Source: an uncultured Christensenellaceae bacterium
Lineage (GTDB): Bacteria; Bacillota; Clostridia; Christensenellales; Christensenellaceae
Length of the DNA stretch: 44,742 bases
Assembly: GCA_934373295.1 (NCBI GenBank)
Contig: CAKROK010000010.1
Coordinates: 1 to 44,742 of the forward strand
Direction of reading: 5' to 3'
Positions 31,468 to 39,776 of the stretch are shown here, piece after piece. The stretch's first letter is position 1. The number at the start of each line of letters is the position of its first letter. The translations under genes and the position numbers were made by a program. Below the pieces are notes generated by a model. That model was not told the origin of the DNA. It ran no database searches and was given only the letters and a program-made list of their open reading frames with translations.

Positions 31468-32609
31468 CACACCACCTCAGAGTAGCTTCCCAGATACTTG
31501 AACTCCTCACACGTAGTCTGCAACTCGCCCAAAAGCTGAATGAACTGCTCGGAATATACTGACGTGTCGAGGTCGAAATAGAACATGAACTCGAAATCCC
31601 TGTCCGGTATCGGGCGGGATTCCAGCTTATTCAAGTTTATGCCCAGCGCATAGAAGCGGGACATTACCTTATAAAGCGCACCCGGCTTATGCGGCGTGAC
31701 CAGCATTATGCTCGTCCTGTCCGCACCCGGATATATCTCCAAATTCTTTGATATGCATATGAACCGCGTGAAGTTGCTCGCCGCGTCCTGAATGGAGGAT
31801 TCGAGGCAGGCAAGGCCGTATAACTCTATGCACGAGCGGGACGCTATCGCCGCGACGTCGTCTCTACCCGACTCCGCGACCATCTTCGCGGCGGCGGCGG
31901 TGTTCTCCACGGCGGTTATCTTTACGTCGCTGCCCAGATTCTTTAAGAAATCCGCGCACTGCCCGATAGCCTGTTCATGAGAGAATATCTCCTTCACGTC
32001 CTCCAGCTTTGTTCCCTTTTTCGCCAAGAGATTATGATCGACCTTTATGCGCACGCTGCGCACTATCGAAAAATCGTGCTTTATCATGAGGTCATATACC
32101 TTTTTAACAGAGCCCGCAGTGCTGTTTTCTATCGGTATGACGCCGTATCTGCAAAGACCGGATTCTATCGCCGTGAACACGTTTTCAAAGTCGCGGAAGT
32201 AGAGTATCGAGGGCAGCTTGAAGAGCTTTTCACACGCGAGCTGTGAATACGCCCCCTCCACGCCCTGGCATGCCACGCTCGCATTTTGCGGGAACAGCCT
32301 TTCTGTATTATCTATCGCGTCGCGTACCTTTTTCTGAACGTCCGTCTGCTTCGCCAGCAGCTTTATCTGATATGCCCGCGAAAGCTCGAATATTATCGAA
32401 TAGAGCAGCGTCGCATATTCGCCCATGTCCCCCGCCTTTTTGAGCACCTCCGTCAGCTTTTCGCGCTCACGCTGTGCGTCCAATACGGGCAGTCCGTTCT
32501 CCTTTTTATACTTCGCTATCTGCGCCGCGACGTCCATGCGCTCGGAAAAGAGCCTTATCACATCATCGTCTATCGCGTCTATTTTCGTCCTCAAATCCTT
32601 TATTTCCAT
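31467..32609 (-). CDS. pheA: Bifunctional chorismate mutase/prephenate dehydratase (P-protein)
   Basis: The 380-aa enzyme leads chorismate to phenylpyruvate. The AroQ-type chorismate mutase is at about 1-85 (LRTKIDAIDDDVIRLFSERM). Prephenate dehydratase is at about 110-290 (VACQGVEGAYSQLACEKLF, VIPIENSTAGSV, and the TRF-type motif in SNFTRFICIS). The regulatory ACT domain is at the end (KPGALYKVMSRF, LNKLESRPIPDRDFEFMFYFD), the usual Phe-feedback site. The frame opens at GTG 32621, but GAGGTG precedes ATG 32609 at good spacing and homology starts there. It is separated from aroC by 34 bases, the only real gap in the operon. Confidence 0.96.
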   Translation of the reverse strand: MEIKDLRTKIDAIDDDVIRLFSERMDVAAQIAKYKKENGLPVLDAQREREKLTEVLKKAGDMGEYATLLYSIIFELSRAYQIKLLAKQTDVQKKVRDAIDNTERLFPQNASVACQGVEGAYSQLACEKLFKLPSILYFRDFENVFTAIESGLCRYGVIPIENSTAGSVKKVYDLMIKHDFSIVRSVRIKVDHNLLAKKGTKLEDVKEIFSHEQAIGQCADFLKNLGSDVKITAVENTAAAAKMVAESGRDDVAAIASRSCIELYGLACLESSIQDAASNFTRFICISKNLEIYPGADRTSIMLVTPHKPGALYKVMSRFYALGINLNKLESRPIPDRDFEFMFYFDLDTSVYSEQFIQLLGELQTTCEEFKYLGSYSEVV

Positions 32610-32643
32610 ATCACACCTCACAAATATAAAAATTTATAAACCT

Positions 32644-33705
32644 CTATAAAACAGCATCGGCTATTACCAGCGCGGCGACCGCCTCAACGACCGGCACTGC
32701 ACGCGGGACTATGCACGGGTCATGCCGCCCCTTTATCCTCAAGCGCTCGTCCTGCCTTGCGGATAAGCTCACCGTTCCCTGCTCCTTCGCTATGGAGGGA
32801 GTGGGCTTTATCGCCGTCCTGAACACTATTGGCATACCTGATGAAATCCCGCCGAGTATGCCGCCGTGATTATTCGTCTTAGTCCTTATATCGCCGTCCT
32901 GCATGAAGAATTCGTCGTTATGCTCGCTCCCGCGCATCCTCGCCGCCGCGAAGCCCTTGCCGAATTCTATTCCTCTCACCGCGGGTATGCCGAATATAGC
33001 GCGCGCGATGGCGTTTTCCAGTCCGTCGAACATGGGCTCGCCCACGCCCGCCTTTACGCCCGTTATCGCGCATTCGATCACGCCGCCCAGCGAGTCGCCC
33101 TCTCTTGCCGCGCCGACGACCGCCTGCCTCATGCGCTCCGCAGCCCCGTCATCTATCACGGGCAAGTCTTTTCGAGAAACATCCTCAAACGGCCCCGTCA
33201 GCTCATACGGCGTATCATCCGTTTCACCGATGGACGCGATATGCGCATATACGTGAATATTCTTCTCTTTTAAAAGCTGAAGGGCTATTCCCCCCGCGAT
33301 GCATATCGGCGCGGTGAGCCTGCCTGAAAACTGCCCGCCCCCCGCGATGTCGTTATATCCGCCGTATTTCACATATGCGGTATAATCCGCGTGCGCCGGC
33401 CGGGGCTTGTCCCTTAACTCGGAATAATCGCTCGAGCGCGTGTTCGTGTTTCTTATTATCGCCGTGACGGGCGCGCCGCAGGTCTTGCCGTCGACTATGC
33501 CGCATATGAACTCCGGCTCGTCCGCTTCCTTTCGCTTGGTGGAGACGTCATTTCTGCCCGGTGCGCGGCGGCTCATGAAGCTTCTAAGCTCGTCAAAGTC
33601 GATTTTCAGCCCCGCGGGCAGACCGTCTATCGTCACGCCTATCGCGGATGAATGAGACTGCCCGAAAACCGCTATTTTAAGTTTATTTCCCAAAAAATTG
33701 CTCAT
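32644..33705 (-). CDS. aroC: Chorismate synthase
   Basis: The 353-aa FMN-dependent lyase converts EPSP to chorismate, the last shared step. It has GQSHSSAIGVTIDGLPAG, RRAPGRNDVSTKRKEADEPEF, GRLTAPICIAGGIALQLL, a family-typical RGIEFGKGF and KTNNHGGILGGISSGMPI near the end. AAGGAG precedes the ATG by about 8 bases. The start overlaps the aroA stop (ATGA). Length is normal. Confidence 0.97.
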   Translation of the reverse strand: MSNFLGNKLKIAVFGQSHSSAIGVTIDGLPAGLKIDFDELRSFMSRRAPGRNDVSTKRKEADEPEFICGIVDGKTCGAPVTAIIRNTNTRSSDYSELRDKPRPAHADYTAYVKYGGYNDIAGGGQFSGRLTAPICIAGGIALQLLKEKNIHVYAHIASIGETDDTPYELTGPFEDVSRKDLPVIDDGAAERMRQAVVGAAREGDSLGGVIECAITGVKAGVGEPMFDGLENAIARAIFGIPAVRGIEFGKGFAAARMRGSEHNDEFFMQDGDIRTKTNNHGGILGGISSGMPIVFRTAIKPTPSIAKEQGTVSLSARQDERLRIKGRHDPCIVPRAVPVVEAVAALVIADAVL

Positions 33706-34961
33706 ACGCCGCTCCTTTTAACATTTCCGCCCAGCATCGCGAACTTATCCCAAAAATCGGGATATGACTTCTTCACGCACTGCGCTCCTTCGACCTCGAT
33801 TTTTCCCGCGAACGTCCCTAAAACGGCCGCGCTCATCGCCATCCTGTGGTCGTTATGCGCGCTCACCTTCGCCCCGTGCAGGGGCGCGCCGCCGTGTATT
33901 ATCAGTCCGTCTGGAGTCGGCGTAAAGTCCGCTCCCGCCGCGCCTATCAGCTCGTATATCGCCGCCAGCCTGTCCGACTCCTTTATCCTCAGCCGCTGCG
34001 CGTTAAATATGCGCGTGTCTCCCTTCGCGGCGCAGGCCAATACGCTCAAAACGGGTATAAGATCGGGGATATCCGCCGCGTCTATCTGCGTTCCCGTCAG
34101 TTCTTTTTTCCTCACTCTCACGCCGCGTTCGTTCGTCGATACGTCCGCGCCAAAGCGCCTCAATATCTCAATTACGGCTCTATCGCCCTGTGCGGAGTGC
34201 TCGTCCAGTCCGGTGAGCGTTATGCCCTTTTCGCTCATCGCCCCCGCGCACAGCCAGAACGCCGCGTTTGACCAATCCCCCTCGACCGGCCCGCAATATG
34301 CGCTCATCCGCTCGTCTCCCGTCAGCGAAAAGCCCGATTCCGTGCGCGCCGTGCTTATGCCGAAGCGCTCCATCGCCCTCAGCGTCATTTCTATGTATGA
34401 GCGCGACTGTATCTCGCCCGTTATCGCAAGCGAGCAGGGCTTTTTAAGCGCGCACATCGCGAAAAGCAGACCGGATATATACTGCGAGGAGATGTTCCCC
34501 GCGATTTTAAAGTCATATGACTCCAGCTTTCCGCTCACGTGCAAAATATTTCCCTCTTTAACGATATTTACCCCGTGCCTTTGAAGCTCGTCCGAAAGTT
34601 CGGATATCGGCCGCTCGGGCAGTCTGCCGCACATCTCGATTTGCGCATTCATGCCCAATGCGCATATCACAGGCAGTAAAAATCTCAATGTCGAGCCGCT
34701 CTCCCGCACGCACATTTTGCATTTTCCGCCCATCTTTTCAATGGGAAAAATGCTTATTTCATCGCCGTTTTTCACCACTCTCGCGCCCATCGCGTTTAAG
34801 CAGTCCATCGTCGCGGCGATGTCCTCATTCATGCCCTCGCATATGAGCAATGATTTTTCTTCAGCGAGCGCCGCCAATATGAGCAGTCTATGCGCCTGTG
34901 ATTTTGAGGCAATTATCTTTATGCTGCCCGAAAGCGGGCGCGGGGTTATTGTCGCGTTCAT
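33702..34961 (-). CDS. aroA: 5-enolpyruvylshikimate-3-phosphate synthase
   Basis: The 419-aa enzyme joins shikimate-3-phosphate and PEP. The N-terminal SKSQAHRLLILAAL matches the S3P-binding loop, MCVRESGSTLRFLLPV corresponds to the conserved GNAGTA/ESGSTLRF region, and ISSQYISGLLFA and NDHRMAMSAAVLG lie further on. The SG-T form of the PEP-binding loop (ESGSTLRF) rather than NAGTAMR is that of many anaerobic Firmicutes and may reduce glyphosate sensitivity; this is inferred. It overlaps both neighbours by 4 bases. Confidence 0.95.
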   Translation of the reverse strand: MNATITPRPLSGSIKIIASKSQAHRLLILAALAEEKSLLICEGMNEDIAATMDCLNAMGARVVKNGDEISIFPIEKMGGKCKMCVRESGSTLRFLLPVICALGMNAQIEMCGRLPERPISELSDELQRHGVNIVKEGNILHVSGKLESYDFKIAGNISSQYISGLLFAMCALKKPCSLAITGEIQSRSYIEMTLRAMERFGISTARTESGFSLTGDERMSAYCGPVEGDWSNAAFWLCAGAMSEKGITLTGLDEHSAQGDRAVIEILRRFGADVSTNERGVRVRKKELTGTQIDAADIPDLIPVLSVLACAAKGDTRIFNAQRLRIKESDRLAAIYELIGAAGADFTPTPDGLIIHGGAPLHGAKVSAHNDHRMAMSAAVLGTFAGKIEVEGAQCVKKSYPDFWDKFAMLGGNVKRSGV

Positions 34962-36013
34962 TTAAGACCTCTTTTGAAAATGCCCTCTAACTCATCAACA
35001 TCTATATTATATAGGAAGCAATCGCCCAGCTTTTTGGGCAGCACGACATTTATGCTCCCCTGCGCTATCTTCTTATCCGATTTCGCGATATTCGCAAGCT
35101 GCTTTGCGCTGTAATCCGTCCCCGTGGGCAGAGCGTATTTTTCGAGTATGCGCACCATCCTGTCCGCTTCTTTTTTATCGCATATGCCCATGTTCGCCGC
35201 CGCGTGCGTCATTATCGCCATGCCCGCCGCGACCGCGCTGCCATGGGATATCTCAAAGCGGCTTAGCGCCTCTATCGCATGGGCGGGGGTATGACCAAAG
35301 TTTAACAGCTGGCGCCGCCCCGTGTCAAATTCATCCTCGCTCACAATCTCGCTCTTTATCTCCACGCACCGCGCGATCACGTCCTCAAGCTGCTCGCGGA
35401 TGTCTCGCTGCATGAGTGCGCAAAACAGCTCCTCGTCGCATATGCAGCCGTATTTTATCACCTCTGCGCAGCCGTCCGAGAATATCTTTTCGGGCAGTGT
35501 GGAAAGCGTATCCGTGTCGCATATCACTCGCGCGGGCTGATAGAACGTACCGGCTAAATTCTTCCCCGCGTTTAGATCTATGGCAGTTTTTCCGCCGACG
35601 GACGAATCCACCGCCGCCAAAAGCGTTGTGGGAAGCGCTATAAACCTCACCCCGCGCAGATAGCAGGACGCCGCAAAGCCCGTCATATCCCCCACTACGC
35701 CGCCACCCAGCGCGACGAGCACGTCCGTGCGCGATAATCTCTCATCCGCTAAGAAGTTTAACAGCTCCAAAAAAGTCGCTCCGCATTTTGAAGCTTCTCC
35801 CGCCTGCATGACAAAGCTGACGGTGTCTATCCCCTGCGCCTCGATGCTGCTTTTCACCTTATCGAGATATATGGGCGCGACGTTCGTGTCTGAAACTATC
35901 GCCGCTTTTTTGACCTTGCCCAGCTCCTTTATACAGTTGCCGACGCTGCCTAAAAGTCCCGCGCCTATCACAACGTCGTATTCACGAGATACGTTTATAT
36001 GCACTTTTTTCAT
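34958..36013 (-). CDS. aroB: 3-dehydroquinate synthase
   Basis: The 351-aa NAD- and metal-dependent cyclase acts at step 2 of the pathway. It shows the nucleotide motif VALGGGVVGDMTGFAASCYLRG, PTTLLAAVDSSVGGKTAIDL, and metal ligands in CAEVIKYGCI, NFGHTPAHAIE and SHGSAVAAGM. It overlaps tyrA upstream and aroA downstream by 4 bases each, so translation is coupled across the operon. Length is normal. Confidence 0.97.
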   Translation of the reverse strand: MKKVHINVSREYDVVIGAGLLGSVGNCIKELGKVKKAAIVSDTNVAPIYLDKVKSSIEAQGIDTVSFVMQAGEASKCGATFLELLNFLADERLSRTDVLVALGGGVVGDMTGFAASCYLRGVRFIALPTTLLAAVDSSVGGKTAIDLNAGKNLAGTFYQPARVICDTDTLSTLPEKIFSDGCAEVIKYGCICDEELFCALMQRDIREQLEDVIARCVEIKSEIVSEDEFDTGRRQLLNFGHTPAHAIEALSRFEISHGSAVAAGMAIMTHAAANMGICDKKEADRMVRILEKYALPTGTDYSAKQLANIAKSDKKIAQGSINVVLPKKLGDCFLYNIDVDELEGIFKRGLK

Positions 36014-36846
36014 CTTCCGTCGACCTCCGCCTTTATGCGCCGTCCGTCGTCCAAAAGCTCCGTGAGACGCTGTGTGTCATCTTGCTCCATAGCCGCCTTA
36101 TACTCGTTTAAATTGTCTATAAGGCAGTTTAATTCCTTTAACAGGTTGTCCTTATTTTCCATGAAAAGCTCCGCCCACATCACGGGATTGAGCCACGCGA
36201 CCCTCGTCAGATCCTTATAGCTGCCTGCGGAAAAGCCCTTATGCACCCTCGCCGTGGGGCTTTTTATATATGCGTTCGAGACGACGTGCGCCATCTGTGA
36301 TGTGAACGCAATCATCTCATCGTGCTTTTCGGCGGTCGTCACCGAGTATTTTGAAAATCCGAGCGGGCTCAGCACGTCCTTTACGCGCTCCAACAGCTCT
36401 ATATCGTCAAAATTCGGCGGAACGATCACCATGGGCGCGTTGTTAAACATATTCGCCCGCGCGTATTTCAAGCCGGAGTTGTGCGTGCCCGCCATGGGAT
36501 GCCCGCCCACGAACGTAAAGCCATATTTTTTAGCAATGGGGAAGCACGCCTCGCAGACTGTCCTTTTCGTGCCGCAGCAGTCTATCACGAGCGCGTCCTT
36601 TGATATCTCGGGCGCGATTTTTTTAAGATAATCTATCGCGGCGAGAGGGGGTATGGCAAGTATTATAACGTCGCATTCGCCCACGCTTCCCTCTAATTTT
36701 CCGTCGATATCTCCGGACATCTGCGCAAAATCGAGTATCACGCCGTCCGCATCATCCGCTAATACGACCGCGTCGCTGTTCGCCTTATATCCCCGCGCGA
36801 CCGAGCCGCCTATGAGACCGAGTCCGACAACGCCTATCTTCATCAT
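36010..36846 (-). CDS. tyrA: Prephenate dehydrogenase
   Basis: The 278-aa NAD-dependent enzyme converts prephenate to 4-hydroxyphenylpyruvate, the Tyr branch. It has the nucleotide motif IGVVGLGLIGGSVARG, the DCCGTKRTVCEAC segment and the GGHPMAGTHNSGLKYA substrate motif. The C-terminal helical dimer domain runs to the end. There is no ACT domain, so Tyr feedback in this protein is not apparent. Tandem ATG codons begin it, overlapping the aroF stop (ATGA). It lies immediately after the DAHP synthase, which is unusual since it acts late. Confidence 0.94.
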   Translation of the reverse strand: MMKIGVVGLGLIGGSVARGYKANSDAVVLADDADGVILDFAQMSGDIDGKLEGSVGECDVIILAIPPLAAIDYLKKIAPEISKDALVIDCCGTKRTVCEACFPIAKKYGFTFVGGHPMAGTHNSGLKYARANMFNNAPMVIVPPNFDDIELLERVKDVLSPLGFSKYSVTTAEKHDEMIAFTSQMAHVVSNAYIKSPTARVHKGFSAGSYKDLTRVAWLNPVMWAELFMENKDNLLKELNCLIDNLNEYKAAMEQDDTQRLTELLDDGRRIKAEVDGR

Positions 36847-37844
36847 TTCACAGCCTCCCTGACCTTCGCCACCTTCGCCGCGACATGCTTAAACTGTTCG
36901 GGCGTGAGCGACTGCGCGCCGTCGCAAAGTGCGTGCATCGGGTCATTATGCACCTCTATCATGAGTCCGTCTGCGCCGCACGCCGCCGCCGCGGTCGCCA
37001 TGGGCTCGACGAGCCATGATTTGCCCGTCGCGTGGCTGGGGTCGACGATAACAGGGAGGTGAGAAAGCTCATGCAACAGGGGCACGCAGGAGAGGTCGAG
37101 CGTATTTCTCGTGAACGTCTCGAACGTGCGGATGCCTCTTTCGCAGAGTATTATCTGATCGTTGCCCTCGCTCATGATGTACTCCGCGCTCATGAGCAGC
37201 TCCTTTAGTGTGTTCGCGAGTCCCCTCTTTAACAGGATGGGCTTATGCGTCTTTCCCAGCTCCTTTAACAGCTCGAAGTTCTGCATGTTTCTCGCGCCGA
37301 CCTGTATCACGTCCACATCCTCAAACAGCGGGATGTGATTTGCGTTCATTATCTCAGTAACTATGGGCAGTCCCGTCGCCTTTTTCGCCTCTAAGAGCAG
37401 CTTTAAGCCATCCTCATGCAGGCCCTGGAAGTCGTAGGGCGAGGTCCTCGGCTTGAACGCGCCGCCTCTTAACATGCCCGCGCCCGCCGCTTTGACCTGC
37501 TTTGCTATCCCGATGATCTGCTCCTCACTTTCAACAGAGCAGGGGCCCGCGATTATGCAGAAATTGCCGCTGCCGATCTTAACGTCGCCCACCTCTATCA
37601 CGGTATCCTCTGGATGGAACTTTCTGTTGCACAGCTTGAACGGGTCGGTGACTCTCTTCACCGCATCCACTATATCGAGGCTTGCTAAAAGCTCCATGTC
37701 AATTCTGGATGTATCGCCGATAAGCCCGATGACGGTCTGCATATCGCCCTCGGAAATATGCGTGCCTAAGCCCTGGCTCTTTATCCAACTCGTGAGGTGG
37801 GCTATCTTATCCTTGGGTGTCCCCTGCTTTATAATTGCTATCAT
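36843..37844 (-). CDS. aroF: 3-deoxy-7-phosphoheptulonate synthase (DAHP synthase, type I beta with N-terminal domain)
   Basis: The 333-aa first enzyme of the pathway condenses PEP and erythrose-4-phosphate. An N-terminal ferredoxin-like domain (about 1-75: IIKQGTPKDKIAHLTSWIKSQGLGTHISEGD) precedes the barrel with CIIAGPCSVESEEQI, GMLRGGAFKPRTSPYDFQG, LLKRGLANTLKELLMSAEYI and IVDPSHATGKS. In Thermotoga-type enzymes this N-terminal domain binds Tyr or Phe for feedback. AAAGGAG precedes the ATG. It is the first structural gene after the attenuator leader. Confidence 0.96.
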   Translation of the reverse strand: MIAIIKQGTPKDKIAHLTSWIKSQGLGTHISEGDMQTVIGLIGDTSRIDMELLASLDIVDAVKRVTDPFKLCNRKFHPEDTVIEVGDVKIGSGNFCIIAGPCSVESEEQIIGIAKQVKAAGAGMLRGGAFKPRTSPYDFQGLHEDGLKLLLEAKKATGLPIVTEIMNANHIPLFEDVDVIQVGARNMQNFELLKELGKTHKPILLKRGLANTLKELLMSAEYIMSEGNDQIILCERGIRTFETFTRNTLDLSCVPLLHELSHLPVIVDPSHATGKSWLVEPMATAAAACGADGLMIEVHNDPMHALCDGAQSLTPEQFKHVAAKVAKVREAVK

Positions 37845-37887
37845 CTTTCATTCTCCTTTATCATTTCAAAAATTATTTCAAACATAA

Positions 37888-37917
37888 AAGCCGCACAGAC
37901 AGTAATCTGTGCGGCTT
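37888..37917 (-). terminator. Attenuator terminator hairpin (regions 3:4) before aroF
   Basis: On the minus strand AAGCCGCACAGA (37917-37906) and TCTGTGCGGCTT (37899-37888) form a perfect 12-bp stem with a TTACTG loop, followed by a short T run (CTTTTATG). It lies 43 bases before the aroF ATG, so it acts inside the leader and not after a gene. Confidence 0.88.
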
Positions 37918-37976
37918 GGTATACAATCTAAACGTTTCCGGCTATTGATCGTTATTTTCAGCACATCACAAATTAC
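37902..37976 (-). promoter_or_regulatory. Antiterminator pairing (regions 2:3) of the aro leader
   Basis: On the minus strand GTAATTTGTG (37976-37967) pairs with CACAGATTAC (37911-37902) over 10 bp with one U-G. The second segment is the 5' arm plus loop of the terminator, so the two structures exclude each other. Segment 37976-37973 also belongs to the pause hairpin that covers the end of the leader peptide (37973-37984 with 37992-38003, 12 bp with one G-U), giving the classical 1:2, 2:3, 3:4 arrangement. An outer 10-bp stem, 37953-37962 with 38015-38024, can enclose the pause hairpin. Confidence 0.8.
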
Positions 37977-37978
37977 CT

Positions 37979-38038
37979 TTACTTCTTTCCAAAGTAAAAG
38001 TAATAGTACGTAAAGCTGAAAATAGCGGATATAGTCAT
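37979..38038 (-). CDS. Phe/Tyr-rich attenuation leader peptide, MTISAIFSFTYYYFYFGKK
   Basis: This 19-residue frame in the aro leader has four Phe and four Tyr, with the run TYYYFYF at positions 10-16. GGAAAGGA lies about 10 bases before its ATG and a strong promoter lies about 30 bases further up. Codons 12-16 form one arm of the pause hairpin, and the stop codon lies in the other arm. A ribosome starved for charged tRNA-Phe or tRNA-Tyr would stall there and free region 2 to form the antiterminator. The downstream genes make exactly these amino acids. There is no Trp codon. Confidence 0.88.
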   Translation of the reverse strand: MTISAIFSFTYYYFYFGKK

Positions 38039-38067
38039 CACTTTTATTTCCTTTCCTGATTTACCTC

Positions 38068-38097
38068 ATTATATCCCCTTACTCGGGCGCTTGTCAA
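38068..38097 (-). promoter_or_regulatory. Consensus promoter of the aromatic operon
   Basis: On the minus strand TTGACA (38097-38092), an 18-base spacer and TATAAT (38073-38068) are both perfect hexamers. Transcription would start near 38061, about 23 bases before the leader-peptide ATG and about 217 bases before aroF. Confidence 0.9.
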
Positions 38098-38122
38098 CCC
38101 GAAAAATATCAATTTTCGTTTT

Positions 38123-38692
38123 TTATTTATCCTCGCCCTCCTGCGGCAGCTCTATCACCTTTTCCGCGAGGTTTTTGGCAAAGGACGCGAACGCCGTGAG
38201 CTGCGTGAGCATCTCAAAAACCGCCGTCGCGCTCATGGAGCTTCCGTCAAAGACGTCCCCCGCACGCGCGCCCAGCTGTTCGATGAAGTATAGCTCCGCC
38301 TCCTTGTGCTTTTGGACATAGCCATCATAAAGCTGCTTCATGTCGTCGTCACCCATGTCCGCCGGAATGAGCTTTGAGATATAGGCTATGCTCAGCGTCT
38401 GCTTTAATGTGCATATCATTATGAGGTATGCGATGTGTTTTCTCGAATATCTCTTTTTGACGGGCGCGGGCATTATCTTCATGCGGACGTAGTTGTTTAT
38501 CGCCACGGGCGTGACGATCTTTTCATCCTCCTCATGCGGAAAGAAGTCAAGGTACTTTTCCAAAAGCGCCACGACCTGATCCATATAAAGCTCTATCTCG
38601 GGTAGCTCTTCCCATTTAGGGAGCGTGAACCCCGAAAAATATCCCTGCCAATCCTTCAGCTTTTGCGCAATAAAGCTCTTATCGTAAAGCAT
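38123..38692 (-). CDS. DUF1836-domain protein
   Basis: The 189-aa cytosolic protein has the DUF1836 pattern: an N-terminal MerR-like region (PEIELYMDQVVALLEKYL...VTPVAINNYVRMKIMPAPVKKRYSRKHIAYLIMICTLKQTLSI) and a helical C-terminal half. The family is common in Bacillota and has no established function. The fold suggests DNA binding. GGAGG lies 5 bases before ATG 38692; a TTG at 38704 also opens the frame. It follows recA by 15 bases and closes the ftsK-rimO-pgsA-recA unit. No clear terminator separates it from the aro promoter. Confidence 0.85.
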   Translation of the reverse strand: MLYDKSFIAQKLKDWQGYFSGFTLPKWEELPEIELYMDQVVALLEKYLDFFPHEEDEKIVTPVAINNYVRMKIMPAPVKKRYSRKHIAYLIMICTLKQTLSIAYISKLIPADMGDDDMKQLYDGYVQKHKEAELYFIEQLGARAGDVFDGSSMSATAVFEMLTQLTAFASFAKNLAEKVIELPQEGEDK

Positions 38693-38707
38693 AGTCCTCC
38701 CCAACTT

Positions 38708-39766
38708 TTATTCTTCTGTTTTTTCCTTTTCCGTCTCCGCCTGTTCCGGCTCTTCTTCCTTAGGGCTGATAGCCGCCATTATCTTCGCCTGTATCTCGTT
38801 CGCTATCTCCGGATTATCCTCGAGGTATTTACGCGCGTTCTCCTTGCCTTGGCCAATGCGCATGTCGTTATAGCTGAACCACGCGCCGCTTTTTTTGACG
38901 ATATCAAACTGCACACCCAAATTGACGAGAGAAGCGGATTTTAGTATGCCCCTGCCGTAGCGCGTCTCGACCTCTGCCGTCTTGAACGGCGGCGCGGTCT
39001 TGTTCTTCACGACCTTTATCTTGGTCTTATTGCCTATTATCTGGTCGCCCTCTTTTATAGCCTCGCCCTTTCTGACCTCTATTCTAACGGAGGAATAGAA
39101 TTTGAGCGCCCTGCCGCCCGGGGTGACCTCGGGGTTGCCGAACATTATGCCCACCTTTTCACGCAGCTGGTTTATGAATATCGCCACGGTGTTCGCGCTG
39201 TTTATCGCGCCGGCGAGCTTTCTTAAAGCCTGGCTCATGAGGCGCGCCTGAAGTCCGACGTGTGAATCACCCATATCGCCGTCAATCTCCGCCTTGGGCA
39301 CGAGCGCCGCGACGGAGTCTATTACGATTATATCTATCGCGCCGCTCCTTATGAGCATCTCAGTTATCTCGAGCGCCTGCTCGCCCGTATCCGGCTGAGA
39401 GACGTATAAATTATCGATATCCACGCCCAGCGCCTTCGCGTAAACGGGGTCGAGCGCGTGCTCCGCATCTATGAACGCCGCCGAGCCGCCCTGCTTTTGA
39501 GCCTCGGCTATCGCCTGAAGCGCGATGGTCGTCTTACCGGAGGATTCCGGGCCATATATCTCCGTTATTCTTCCGCGCGGAAGTCCCATTATTCCGAGCG
39601 CGATATCCAGCTCAAGGCAGCCCGTCGATATGACGGAGATGTTGAGGTTTGCCGTCTTGTCGCCCATCTTCATTATGGCGCCTTTGCCGAATTTTTTCTC
39701 TATTTGCGCTAATGCGTTGTCAAGAGCGTCGTTTTTATCCATCTTTTTGTCCGTCTTCTTTTCCAT
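38708..39766 (-). CDS. recA: Recombinase A
   Basis: The 352-aa protein forms ATP-dependent filaments on single-stranded DNA for strand exchange and SOS induction. Features are Walker A GPESSGKT (72-79), the Walker B region IDIIVIDSVAALVPKAEIDG, DSHVGLQARLMSQALRKL, the L2 loop region INQLREKVGIMFGNPEVTPGGRALKFYSSVR and an acidic C-terminal tail (EEEPEQAETEKEKTEE). The tail is rich in Glu as usual. It lies 10 bases after pgsA, so it appears to be transcribed with ftsK-rimO-pgsA. No LexA box is visible directly before it. Confidence 0.98.
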   Translation of the reverse strand: MEKKTDKKMDKNDALDNALAQIEKKFGKGAIMKMGDKTANLNISVISTGCLELDIALGIMGLPRGRITEIYGPESSGKTTIALQAIAEAQKQGGSAAFIDAEHALDPVYAKALGVDIDNLYVSQPDTGEQALEITEMLIRSGAIDIIVIDSVAALVPKAEIDGDMGDSHVGLQARLMSQALRKLAGAINSANTVAIFINQLREKVGIMFGNPEVTPGGRALKFYSSVRIEVRKGEAIKEGDQIIGNKTKIKVVKNKTAPPFKTAEVETRYGRGILKSASLVNLGVQFDIVKKSGAWFSYNDMRIGQGKENARKYLEDNPEIANEIQAKIMAAISPKEEEPEQAETEKEKTEE

Positions 39767-39776
39767 CTTCTTCTCC

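Noticed and set aside
37845..38061. T-box leader controlling aroF
   Set aside because: The leader lacks the T-box consensus and the large specifier stem I. The leader peptide and hairpins fit ribosome-mediated attenuation instead.
38098..38120. AT-rich hairpin between the DUF1836 gene and the aro promoter as a terminator for the ftsK unit
   Set aside because: CGAAAA/TTTTCG is short, and its T tract is on the plus strand, where there is no gene to end. I could not support it as the minus-strand terminator.
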